A stretch of 64,000 nucleotides of DNA from Palsa-504 sp963818225 (GTDB lineage Bacteria; Actinomycetota; Actinomycetes; Streptosporangiales; Streptosporangiaceae). A program made the position numbers and the translations under genes. The notes beneath the pieces are model-generated. The model made no database searches. It was not told where the DNA came from and saw nothing but the letters and a program-made list of their open reading frames with translations. The stretch is from positions 1,178,001 through 1,242,000 of the forward strand of contig CAWFRO010000006.1 of assembly GCA_963818225.1 (NCBI GenBank). Reading direction: 5' to 3'. Below, piece by piece: positions 41,227-48,980 of this stretch; position 1 is the stretch's first letter; each line of letters opens with the position of its first letter.

Positions 41227-42135
41227 TTATTCGCCACCTCGGGCGAGCGTCGCATCCCGGAGGAACGCACCCGCGCGGTCCGTTGCGTCGATCGCCTCGG
41301 GCGCATCTCCGACAGCCTGGTACACATGGAACATCCCAGGTGCGACGTCGAGCGTGGCGTCGGCACCCGCCGCCCGCGCCGCGTCGACGAGACGCTCGGA
41401 ATCGCTGAACAGCGTCTCCTCCGTACCCACTTGCACGAGCAGGGGCGGAAGCCCGCGCAGATCGGCAAACAGCGGCGAGATGCGCGGGTCGCGCAGGTCA
41501 GCGTTCGGCGCGTAGGCAGGACCGGTCGCGCGGACCGCGTCAGCGGTAAAGAGCGGGTCCCGGTCCTCCCGCCCGACCACCGACTCCCCCGACGCCGTCA
41601 TGTCTGCCACCGGCGAGAACAGCGCGAGACCCGCCGGCAGATCCTGTCCGGCGTCGCGCAGTCCAACGACCAGCGTCATGGCCAGTGTCCCGCCAGCGCT
41701 GTCTCCCGCGACGACGATGCGGCCCGCGTTCAGCCCCGACTCACGCAGCCAGGACCAGACCGCACGGACATCATCGACCGCCGCCGGGTAGGGGTGCTCT
41801 GGCACGAGCCGGTACTCCGGCACCAGGGCGCGCGCACAGGCCGCGCGTGCAAGCCGCGCCGCCAGCTCGCCGTAGGCCCGCGCCGAACCGACCGAGAACC
41901 CGCCGCCGTGCAGGTACAGCAGCACCACGTCGTCCCCGCCGGGCGGCACGAACCACGTCGCGGGCACACCGCGGGCCTCGGCAGCCGCGACATCGACGTC
42001 GTCGGGCATCGGGAACAGCCGACCGCCGGGAGCGTACCGCTCGCGCACCTCCTCCAGACTGCGCGTGCCGCTCGCCCGCCTCGACTTGCGCTGCCAGTAC
42101 GCGTCGAATGTGGACTGCGCTTGTGCACTGACCAT
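41227..42135 (-). CDS. Hormone-sensitive-lipase-type alpha/beta-hydrolase, 302 aa
   Basis: This is a HSL-family (family IV) esterase. HGGGFSVGSARAY (76-88) contains the HGGG oxyanion hole, GDSAGG (144-149) the nucleophile Ser146. VGTEETLFSDSERL holds the acid Asp, and PGMFHVYQ the His. The N-terminal cap (about 1-55) is present. It would cleave short-chain acyl esters. The start at 42135 (MVSAQAQSTF) has GGGAG just upstream; the longer frame to 42270 carries no family sequence. It is probably the first gene before the VOC gene (about 120 bases downstream), on the same strand. Confidence 0.9.
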   Translation of the reverse strand: MVSAQAQSTFDAYWQRKSRRASGTRSLEEVRERYAPGGRLFPMPDDVDVAAAEARGVPATWFVPPGGDDVVLLYLHGGGFSVGSARAYGELAARLARAACARALVPEYRLVPEHPYPAAVDDVRAVWSWLRESGLNAGRIVVAGDSAGGTLAMTLVVGLRDAGQDLPAGLALFSPVADMTASGESVVGREDRDPLFTADAVRATGPAYAPNADLRDPRISPLFADLRGLPPLLVQVGTEETLFSDSERLVDAARAAGADATLDVAPGMFHVYQAVGDAPEAIDATDRAGAFLRDATLARGGE

Positions 42136-42604
42136 GGAAGTCTCCCTTCCCGACAAGCAGCACGCGCGCAGCGACACTACGATATCCGCCGGACCTGCAC
42201 TCCGGGCGAGTGTCCACCCGACCACGGACTCCAGTCCACGCGACGTGACCCTATCGCCACGCCCGCTCATCGCCAGATCCGAGCGTTGCCGCCCGTCATA
42301 TGATTGGCAGACTTCTAGACCTGTCGCACACAGCTTGCGGGCATGTGTCGCGGATTTGTTGTTGGATCACAAGGTCGCTTGGTAGAGGTCGTTAGGCAGA
42401 GGTCGCTTGCTTGTGTGCTGTCTCTGCCGGCCAGCAGGTCGAGGACGGTCTCGAACTCCGCCCCGTGCCCCCGCATCGGGGACCCTGTTCGGCCACGGCA
42501 TCTACCAAACCAGGTCCGCCGTCGTACGCAATTGCGTGAGGACCACCCTAAGCCGCATTCGCCGGGGTCTGGAACGCGGGCGGACGCTCTTGTCCGTACG
42601 TCGA
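42136..42604. other. Non-coding stretch at the border of the stress island
   Basis: No gene is supported. Long open frames here are shadows or extensions. This is the border between the hydrolase region and the stress island. Confidence 0.4.
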
Positions 42605-42643
42605 ATCGGTCCGTTCGTCTAAAAGAACTAGACGGAACGGTCC
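42605..42643 (-). terminator. Imperfect hairpin at the end of the STAS gene
   Basis: CGGTCCGTTCGTCT (42605-42618) pairs with the AGACGGAACGGTCCG stretch (42629-42643) with one mismatch and one bulge. It covers the last codons of the minus-strand STAS gene and its loop is T-rich on the minus strand, so it probably acts as its terminator. Confidence 0.45.
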
Positions 42644-42960
42644 GTGGTGTTCCGCTCCAAGGCCAAGGCCTCCTGCGCGCCGGTCAGTTCGATGATCCGG
42701 CGGACCGCCGCCGAGGTCGCGATCAGGCGCAGGAACACGCCGTGCATCTCGGCGCGGCGCAGGGTCGCAAGAAGCGCCCGCAGGCCGGCGCAGTCCATGA
42801 ACGAGACGCCGGACACGTCGAGCATGAGGTTTGCAGGGCGCTCGCGGATGATCCGCAGCAGGGACTGCTGCAGCTGGGCCTCCGTGCCGACGTCGACCTC
42901 TCCGCTGATCGCCACGATGGTGCCGCCGTCACCGGGGCGGATACACAGGGTCACAGTCAT
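42628..42960 (-). CDS. STAS-domain anti-sigma antagonist lacking the phosphoserine, 110 aa
   Basis: This is a SpoIIAA/RsbV-like anti-anti-sigma factor of normal length. The fold is clear: VAISGEVDVGTEAQLQQSL (17-35), LMLDVSGVSF (45-54), then DCAGLRALLATLRRA. In family members the loop after D56 is DSSG, whose second Ser is phosphorylated by the anti-sigma kinase. Here it reads DCAG (Cys57, Ala58). The protein therefore cannot be switched off by the usual phosphorylation and may be constitutively active or use Cys57. The start at 42960 has no strong site visible. It is divergent from the WhiB gene, and the gap holds a large dyad. Confidence 0.88.
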   Translation of the reverse strand: MTVTLCIRPGDGGTIVAISGEVDVGTEAQLQQSLLRIIRERPANLMLDVSGVSFMDCAGLRALLATLRRAEMHGVFLRLIATSAAVRRIIELTGAQEALALERNTTDRSV

Positions 42961-42987
42961 GATCCCATCCTGACCGCGCCAGCCGCG

Positions 42988-43043
42988 GGCTCGCATCCCC
43001 AACGTGGACGGTTGTCCGCTAACTGGACTGGGGATGCGGAGCC
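42988..43043. promoter_or_regulatory. Large nested dyad between STAS and WhiB genes
   Basis: GGCTCGCATCCCCA (42988-43001) pairs with TGGGGATGCGGAGCC (43029-43043) with one bulged base. A smaller GGAC/GTCC pair lies in the 27-base middle. It is centred in the divergent gap and may be a shared operator or an RNA hairpin in one leader. Confidence 0.6.
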
Positions 43044-43101
43044 GTTGCCGCCCCGGAGACGATGGAGCGACGAGCTGGCCGAAGGGCAGGAGGTGCAACC
43101 G

Positions 43102-43800
43102 GTGCTGATGGTCTCGAGGCCGAGCCACGTGCGGCGTGAGCCACATGACCTGACCAACGGTGAACTGGCCGCGCGGGTGTACCAGCTGGCCCGGTGCGCC
43201 GGTTCCCGCGTGGATCCCGACGACTGGTTTCCCGAGGCGCGAGGCGTGGCCAAGGCCCGGGACCAGGCGGCGCACGCCATCGCCGTCTGCGCCCGCTGCC
43301 CGGTGCGCCCGGATTGCCTGGAACTGTCGATGCGGCACGCGTTCGGCATCGGCGCACACGGAGTGTGGGGCGGGCTGGTCGAGGAGGAACGGCGGGCGGT
43401 CCGCCGCCGGTGGCTGACCGGGACCAGCGTCACCGAACTCCTCCAGGACCAGCCCGCACGGTTACGGAGAGACCGACAGATGGCTCTCCACTTTGGCCAC
43501 CCCGGGCGCCGCCGCGGCCGCCGCCCTGGCCGCGGCCGCCTCGTGCAGCGAGTGCACGTGCCCGTAGAGCTCTGCGGTGTGATCCGACACCTCGACCCTG
43601 ATATGCCGGGCGTCGATCTCCGCTTCGCGTTTGAAGGCGTCCTCGATCACGGCCTGGACCTTCACCGGGCTCACCGGCGGCTTGACCGTGATGAGGTCGG
43701 TCACGCCTACGACTCCTCTGACGTTGCGGACCATCCGCTCGACCTCGTGCCGCTGGTACTCGTACTCGACCTCGCCTTCGAGCGCGACCCAGCCGTCTGA
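43102..43800 (+). CDS. WhiB-family Fe-S regulator with abnormal C-terminal tail, 232 aa
   Basis: This is a WhiB-like protein that would bind a [4Fe-4S] cluster and work with the principal sigma factor. The four cluster cysteines are at Cys32, Cys63, Cys66 and Cys72 (CARC, then five residues, then Cys). The turn motif HGVWGG (86-91) and the basic RRRW segment follow. GTG 43102 is preferred: AGGAGG (43088-43093) is eight bases upstream. From about residue 120 the frame runs antisense through the BON gene for about 340 bases and gives a low-complexity Arg/Gly tail. WhiB proteins normally end about there, so a stop was probably lost by an indel. Confidence 0.85.
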   Translation: MLMVSRPSHVRREPHDLTNGELAARVYQLARCAGSRVDPDDWFPEARGVAKARDQAAHAIAVCARCPVRPDCLELSMRHAFGIGAHGVWGGLVEEERRAVRRRWLTGTSVTELLQDQPARLRRDRQMALHFGHPGRRRGRRPGRGRLVQRVHVPVELCGVIRHLDPDMPGVDLRFAFEGVLDHGLDLHRAHRRLDRDEVGHAYDSSDVADHPLDLVPLVLVLDLAFERDPAV

Positions 43801-44115
43801 CACCTGGGCGTGCACCTTTCCCCCCGGCACCTGCACGTTCCACTCCAGGACGTGCGCGATGGCCCGGGCGATGTCGGAGTCGTCCCGCGGCGCGCCGGAC
43901 AGCTTGACCTCCAGGTCGTTGGCCACCGCCCTGACCCCGTACACCCGCTCGGCGGCCCGGGTCGCGGCCAGCCGCTGCGAGTAGGTCGTGACGTGACCGG
44001 TCAGGGTCACCGCGCCGTCCTGAACCGCGACGCCGATGGCTTCCGGCTCGGTGATCTGCGGGTCCCACCGCAGTTCGTTGATGACGTCTTCCCTGATCTC
44101 ACTGTCGGATTTCAT
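43462..44115 (-). CDS. Triple BON-domain protein, 217 aa
   Basis: This protein consists of three BON domains (about 4-70, 75-140, 145-212), each with the short beta-alpha-beta pattern; for example VQDGAVTLTGHVTTYSQR, VSDGWVALEGEVEYEYQR and VSDHTAELYGHVHSLHEA are the equivalent strands. BON domains (as in OsmY) associate with membranes or other proteins under osmotic and envelope stress. No signal peptide is seen, so it is probably cytoplasmic. ATG 44115 is backed by AAGGAGGGTGA. The 3' end overlaps the WhiB frame on the other strand. Confidence 0.9.
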   Translation of the reverse strand: MKSDSEIREDVINELRWDPQITEPEAIGVAVQDGAVTLTGHVTTYSQRLAATRAAERVYGVRAVANDLEVKLSGAPRDDSDIARAIAHVLEWNVQVPGGKVHAQVSDGWVALEGEVEYEYQRHEVERMVRNVRGVVGVTDLITVKPPVSPVKVQAVIEDAFKREAEIDARHIRVEVSDHTAELYGHVHSLHEAAAARAAAAAAPGVAKVESHLSVSP

Positions 44116-44183
44116 CTGCTCACCCTCCTTGGGATCGTTCCCCAGATTGCGCCGCGCGGCGCGGGGCCACATCACCCGTCTGG

Positions 44184-44850
44184 CTAGCCGTCGGCCTTGC
44201 GGTAGACCACCAGCGCGTGCCGGTGCTTGCCGTGGACGAACCCGGATTCGGCGGTGACCACCTCGCCGTCGGTGGACAGCCAGATGGGCTGGCCGTCCGC
44301 CGCCCGGACGTCGACCGAGCTGGCCCGCCACGAGCGGTAGACCCGGGAGCGGCCGAACGTGCCGGTCAGCACCGCGGCGACCAAGCACGACCTGGCCAGC
44401 ACGATGGCCTCGACGACGCCGATGTCCAGGCATCCGTCGGCCAGGTCCGGACGGTACGCGGGCGCCGTCCCGTGGGGCACGTACTGGCAGCTGCCGGCGA
44501 AGTAGAGCCATAGCCGCCAGCGCCTGCCGTCCAGGACCAGCTCGTGCGGTCCTACACGCCGGTGCTCGAGGTGTTGACGAACGGCCGACCGCCCACCAGG
44601 CCGAGGCCTACTTGGACGGCTTCGCCGTCGCGCAGCTGCCTGATCAGGTCCTGGCCCGCCCCGGCCTCGGTGATCGTGGCCTCGGGCAGGTCCTCGGCCA
44701 GCCGCCGGGCCAGCCTGGCCGAGGCCGTTCCCGCGGACGTGTTGACGATCAGCGCTAGGCCTTCCCCGGCCGCCGAGACCGGCGTCTTCCGCGGCGGCCT
44801 TATCGCTACGGCCGGCCGCGTCGGCCGCCGCGGCCACCATCGCTCGCTCT
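44184..44850 (-). pseudogene. Diacylglycerol kinase-family protein, collapsed by deletion and frameshift
   Basis: The minus strand preserves an N-terminal piece (GEGLALIVNTSAGTASARLA...EAGAGQDLIRQL) directly joined to RDGEAVQVGLGLVGGRPFVN, then a stop. After a frame change it continues with LVLDGRRWRLWLYFAG, YRPDLADGCLDIGVVEA and WLSTDGEV. In intact DAGK/LCB5-type lipid kinases about 60 residues with the GGDGT/GGTLNHF nucleotide-binding motifs stand between the first two pieces; these are missing here. No start codon is seen in frame before the N-terminal piece, so the gene cannot make a kinase. Confidence 0.7.
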
Positions 44851-44963
44851 AGTCACGCGATCAGACACACTGCCCTTATCAGCGTACGAAGCTCTTGTCT
44901 GTCAGGCGAAACCGTACGCAAGCCAAGCTTGCCGGGCCGCACCCGGCAGTCAGTAATAGGCAG

Positions 44964-45290
44964 ATGAACCCGACCGAGCCGCCCCGCCCAGAGCCCGATT
45001 CTGCCCCTTTTGAGAGTGATATCCGGGATGCGGACCGGAGTTGGCGGTTGGCAATTAGCCTCCTCACAGTCTGGCGAGCGACCGATAAAGCGCATTGGCG
45101 GCCTAAAGTGGCTCAGCGGCTCGCCGAAATCGCCGCGGAAGGCGGCCCGGCCGCGGTGGAGCAGGCCGCGCTTGGTCTGACCGAGATCGCTGGCATGTTC
45201 CTGGAAATGTACGCGAACCGCATGAATGCATCGCCTGATGAAGTGCTTCAGTATGCGGTTGTACTGCGCAATGCCGGTTGCGTCCGCTGA
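44964..45290 (+). CDS. Hypothetical protein, 108 aa
   Basis: The product is a small helical protein with an acidic, Pro-rich start (MNPTEPPRPEPDSAPFES) and a helical core (VAQRLAEIAAEGGPAAVEQA, then LTEIAGMFLEMYANRMNASPDEVL). I do not recognise a family. The core looks like a real globular domain, and GC bias is slightly lower than in neighbours. ATG 44964 is taken because the peptide upstream (from 44895) overlaps a promoter-like region. It is divergent from the DAGK remnant. Confidence 0.55.
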   Translation: MNPTEPPRPEPDSAPFESDIRDADRSWRLAISLLTVWRATDKAHWRPKVAQRLAEIAAEGGPAAVEQAALGLTEIAGMFLEMYANRMNASPDEVLQYAVVLRNAGCVR

Positions 45291-45309
45291 GTGATCGCGG
45301 CTCCGCAGG

Positions 45310-45495
45310 AACTGTCGCCGACCGGTCCGGTCGCGGTGATCGACTACACCGCCGGCCTGTCCGGCGCCGCTGCTCGGCCTGCTCGGCAACGACGGCAGCC
45401 ATCCCCCGCCGGCGCAGGTCGGCTAGCACGAGGCGGAGCTGAAGCGGCGCGGCAAGACGTTGGAGTTGTACCGCTACGACGCGCCGCCAGCCTCC
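45310..45495 (+). pseudogene. Dienelactone hydrolase C-terminal remnant
   Basis: The plus strand reads VIDYTAGLSG, then after frame changes LLGLLGNDGSHPPPAQV, a stop, and EAELKRRGKTLELYRYD. This matches the end of dienelactone hydrolase-family proteins (GNDDxxPSPxQV, then ELKRxGKxYEFxxYDGAGHAF), lacking the catalytic elbow and the final His. It runs into the LuxR gene on the other strand. Confidence 0.45.
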
Positions 45496-46184
45496 GCGCC
45501 GCCCAGCTCCCCGGCGATCCGCGCCAGCTGGACCCGGGAGGTGATGCCGAGCTTCCAGAAGATGTGGCGCAGGTGGAACGCGACGGTGTGCGTGCTCAGG
45601 AAGATCCGGTTCGCCGCCTGCCGGTTGCTGAGCCCCTGGGCTACCAGGTCGGCGACACGCCGCTCGGTGTCGGTCAGGCTGTCCCAGCCGAAGGCCGGCC
45701 GGTCCGCGTGGGCCCGGTGGTGTAGCCGGGTGCCCGCCGCCCGCAGGCTGGACCGTACCCGGGCCAGCTCGTCGGCGTCGTCGGGTTCCTTGTACAGGGC
45801 GTAGGCCTGGCTGAGCAGGGTCGTGGCCCGGCGCTGATCGCCCTGCCCGGCCCAGGCGTTCCCGGCGTCCTCCAGCGCGCCGGCCCGGGCCCGCGCGGCC
45901 GCGTAGCTCCGGGCGGCCCGCTGCAGGACGGCCGGATCCTGGTCGAGGAGCCCGCGGGCGTGGTCGGCGGCGACCGCCATGTCCGGGTCGCCCGGCGTGA
46001 TCAGGGCCAGCCGCTGGGTCTCTTTGGCCAGCTCGAGCGCCCGGGCCTGGTCGCCGCCGGCCAGTGCGCCGCGGACCAGCAGTACGGCGCCCTCCGGATC
46101 AGCCATCCCGCCGCCGAACAAGGTGAGCTGCAAGTGCTTCTCGAGGTCTTGGACGTAAGAATGGACGTCGAGTTCGACGTGCAT
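45474..46184 (-). CDS. LuxR-type regulator without ATPase domain, 236 aa
   Basis: The C-terminal LuxR HTH is clear: LTDTERRVADLVAQGLSNRQ (about 172-191), then FLSTHTVAFHLRHIFWKLGI. The N-terminal part (about 30-165) consists of Ala-rich helical pairs (for example ARAGALEDAGNAWAGQGDQR) that resemble the last TPR repeats of LAL regulators. No Walker A region is present, so this is either a stand-alone short form or the 3' half of a broken LAL gene. It follows the GAF/PucR gene by 115 bases on the same strand. Confidence 0.72.
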   Translation of the reverse strand: MHVELDVHSYVQDLEKHLQLTLFGGGMADPEGAVLLVRGALAGGDQARALELAKETQRLALITPGDPDMAVAADHARGLLDQDPAVLQRAARSYAAARARAGALEDAGNAWAGQGDQRRATTLLSQAYALYKEPDDADELARVRSSLRAAGTRLHHRAHADRPAFGWDSLTDTERRVADLVAQGLSNRQAANRIFLSTHTVAFHLRHIFWKLGITSRVQLARIAGELGGAEAGGAS

Positions 46185-46299
46185 CAGGCCTCCTCTCCTC
46201 CGGGGACACCGTCAGCTTTGACGAAGACCGGCGCCTGGCGCATCGTCCCGCCTGGGCTATTCCGCTGCCCCAGCAGGACAGTCAGCCCGTCGCCGCAGG

Positions 46300-47950
46300 T
46301 CAGGATGGGCGGAGCGCCACCAGGGTCCGCCACGCATGGGTGGCGACTTGAAGGTTGAACTGGACGTCGGGCCGACTGAGCTCGTGGCCGGAGACCTGGC
46401 GGATGCGCTGGAGGCGGTACTTGAGCGTGCTGCGGTGCACGGACAGCGCCCGAGCCGAGGCGTCGTAGTTTCCGCCGCAGTCGAGATACTCGCTCAGCGT
46501 CAGTACCAGCGGCGTGCCGTGCTCGGCGTCGTAGTCGATCAGCGAGCCGAGCCACTCGGTGACGAAGCGTTCCATGGCCGACGTGTCACCCGCCGTGGCC
46601 AGTATCTTGTAGATCCCCAGGTCGTCGAAGAGCGTCACCCGGTCGGGGCCGCCGGCCGCCTTCTGCATGCGCAGCGCCAGCTCGGCTTCCCAGTAGGACA
46701 GCGGGAACCCGTCCGGCATGTGGCGGCCGCCCACTCCGACCCGGCACTGGCCGCCACGCAACTCGGTGACGGTACGGGCCCGGAACAGGTCCCAGGACAC
46801 CTCCGCGTCGGCCAGCAGGATCACGTCGTGCAGCCGTGGCGCCACCAGTGACCCGGCCCGGACGGCCCGGGCGGCCGTGACGGCAGCGTGCAGGAACGGG
46901 TCGATCTCGTCGTCGTCGCTGTGCGCCTCGACCAGGACCACCCGGTGCGGGCGGCCCAGGTCATACCCCAGGGCCTGGGCGCGGTTCAGCAGCATGACCC
47001 CGTCCGGGCGCGCGTCCGCGCCTGCCACCAGGTCGAGCACGAGGTTGGTCCGCAGCCGAGTGTCGCTCTCGGCCAGGCTCTGCAGCCGGGCTACCTGCAT
47101 GGCTAGCACCGTGGTGGCGTACTCCATGGCCACCAGCTCGGTATGCCGCGCGGTCCTGTCGGGATCGCGCAGCACGAGCACGCCCACCGGGGTGCCGCCG
47201 AGCACCGCCACCGAGTACAGGCACTCTCCCTCCCAGACCGGGCCGGCGCACGGTCATGGCCCGGGCCAGCAGCTGGTCCCGCTGCTCCGGGCCGGCCCGA
47301 GGATAGGGCTCGGGCTGGTCCGGGCCGGCCCAGGCCAGCAGGTTGCCGAAGCGGTCCTCGATGGCCGCCGGGCGTTCGGTCAGCTCGTAGAGCGCCTCGA
47401 CGATTCCCTGCTGCCCCTCGCCGCCGAGCGCCACCTTAGTCAGCCGGTCGTGAATCTCCATGCTGCGCTGCAGCGCGTCGTTGGCCACGCGCAGCTCGTC
47501 GGCCTGTTCCCGCTCCCGGCTGTGCAGGCGCGCATTGGCCAGAGCCACCCCCGCCTGCTGGGTCAGCACCTGCAGCAGGAACTGCTCAATCTCGGTGGGC
47601 GGGACCTGGGCCCCGACGACCAGGTAGCCGGCCGGCCCGTGGCGGCTGGACAGCGAGTAGGCCCACGCCCAGGGGACGCCGACCAGCGTGACCGGTCCGC
47701 CCCCGACGGCCAGCATGAGCGCCGGGAGGCTCAAGGCTCTCCGCCGCGGGAGCCGGATGTCCATCCACCGGCCGTCCAGGAAGATGCCCTCGGTCGTGCA
47801 GGACCCCAGGGATTCGACCGCGTTCGCCACCAAGTGCAAGATGCTGGCCTGGCTGTCCTGCTCGGTCAGCAGCATCGCGAGCACCAGCATGCTTCGGAGC
47901 GCGGAGAGCTGTTCGCGGACCGGGCCTTCCGGGGCTGGGGGGCCCGTCAC
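46300..47950 (-). pseudogene. GAF/PucR-type regulator broken by one frameshift, about 550 aa
   Basis: The N-terminal frame (from 47950) contains a GAF-like sensor region (SILHLVANAVESLGSCTTEG, ... LTQQAGVALANARLHSREREQ) followed by a coiled segment. Near 47240-47255 the frame changes and continues with VLGGTPVGVLVLRDPDRTAR and ends in the PucR-type HTH (LTLSEYLDCGGNYDASARAL, VHRSTLKYRLQRIRQ). Restoring one base gives a single sensor-regulator typical of actinomycetes. As read, the second part would have to start separately. The ATG lies three bases after the stop of the MEDS gene, so both are in one operon. Confidence 0.75.
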
Positions 47951-47953
47951 TGC

Positions 47954-48565
47954 TTACTCCGTGCCGCGGAGGAACGCGCCGGGATCGACGTAGTAGGGAT
48001 TGTCGTGCACCATGCCGTCCACGACCACCATGGGATGCGTCCGCAGGGTGTCCATCAGGACCTCGGCACCGAAGCGCTTCAGGTCATACAGGCACAGGAT
48101 CACCGCCGGGAGGCTGGCGACGACGCCGGTGAGCCTGGCTTCGTAGCGGAAGAACTCCGTGCGGCCGTCGGGATGGTCCAGCACCGACGGCATCTCGCCC
48201 GCCGCCCGGAGCAGGCCCGATCCCTGGCCGCCGCTAGCCGCGGCCGTTGCCTGCTGCCAGTACGACAGCATGTCGTCGCCGGAGAACGTCCCCGAGAGCA
48301 GGTAGGCGTCGGCGGGCGTGGTCAGCTCGAGCTGCCCGGTCTCCACCGAGCCGCCCAGGCCGACCTGGCGGTCCAGCCTGACCAGGACATCGGCGGGGGC
48401 CAGCGACTCCAGGACGCAGATGCATTTCTGCCCGGCACGGATCCCGTCGGCCAGGAACGGCATGACCACCTCGTCCCGCCCGGCTGGGCCCCGGTAGAAC
48501 GCACAAATGTGGGTGCCGCTCGGAACCGAGCGGTTCATGATCGTCAGTGATTCAGACGCCGTCAT
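47954..48565 (-). CDS. MEDS-domain sensor protein, 203 aa
   Basis: This is a MEDS (DcmR-type sensory) domain protein. It contains HICAFYRGPAGRDEVVMPFL (18-37), GIRAGQKCICVL, LLSGTFSGDDMLSYW and EFFRYEARLTGVVASLPAVI near 140-160, all typical of this sensor fold found beside redox and gas-sensing regulators. Conserved His and Cys residues could bind a ligand. ATG 48565 is divergent from the UBP zinc-finger gene. It forms an operon with the GAF/PucR gene and possibly the short LuxR gene. Confidence 0.85.
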   Translation of the reverse strand: MTASESLTIMNRSVPSGTHICAFYRGPAGRDEVVMPFLADGIRAGQKCICVLESLAPADVLVRLDRQVGLGGSVETGQLELTTPADAYLLSGTFSGDDMLSYWQQATAAASGGQGSGLLRAAGEMPSVLDHPDGRTEFFRYEARLTGVVASLPAVILCLYDLKRFGAEVLMDTLRTHPMVVVDGMVHDNPYYVDPGAFLRGTE

Positions 48566-48609
48566 GGACTTCTCCTCGCGACGGTCCCTTCGATACTAGT
48601 CCCGGTCAG

Positions 48610-48653
48610 GGTCGGTGAACCCGACCGGGCAGACCCGGAACTACCCGGTCTGC
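48610..48653. promoter_or_regulatory. Two adjacent inverted repeats in the divergent gap
   Basis: GGTCGG/CCGACC (48610-48615 and 48621-48626, five-base loop) is followed by GCAGACCCGG/CCCGGTCTGC (48629-48638 and 48644-48653, one mismatch pair, five-base loop). They lie between the MEDS operon and the UBP/chaperone genes, so they may bind a shared regulator. Confidence 0.55.
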
Positions 48654-48710
48654 TGATGTGCGGTCGGCCGTTCCCGGTCAGCATGGGCCAATGGGTAGCA
48701 CGAAAGGACG

Positions 48711-48980
48711 ATGGCATGCACGACGCTGATCGATCCGCACCTGAGCCTGGTCCGCCCGGTGTCGCCGCGGACCCCCGGCGGCTGCCAGGAATGCCTGGCC
48801 CTGGGGTCCGCATGGGTGCACCTGCGCCTGTGCCTGACCTGCGGGCACGTGGGCTGCTGTGACTCTTCGCCGCTCCGGCACGCCCGGGCCCACGCCTTCG
48901 CGGACGGGCACCCGATCGTCCAGTCGTTCGAGCCGGGCGAGGACTGGCGCTGGTGCTATGTCGACGAAACCTTCGTCTGA
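48711..48980 (+). CDS. UBP-type zinc-finger protein, 89 aa
   Basis: This is a stand-alone ubiquitin-specific-protease-type zinc finger (ZnF-UBP). The metal ligands are visible as GGCQEC (24-28), LCLTCGHVGCC (40-50) and the HARAHAFADGHP segment with several His. In eukaryotes this fold binds the free C-terminus of ubiquitin; the bacterial partner is unknown. AAAGGA lies just before ATG 48711. The gene overlaps the start of the reductase-like gene by 23 bases, implying tight co-translation. Such a pair occurs repeatedly in actinomycetes as I recall, but its function is not established. Confidence 0.85.
   Translation: MACTTLIDPHLSLVRPVSPRTPGGCQECLALGSAWVHLRLCLTCGHVGCCDSSPLRHARAHAFADGHPIVQSFEPGEDWRWCYVDETFV

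Noticed and set aside
42343..43101. Upstream part of the long frame ending in the WhiB gene
   Set aside because: It runs antisense to the STAS gene and has no motif. The WhiB start at GTG 43102 with AGGAGG is better.
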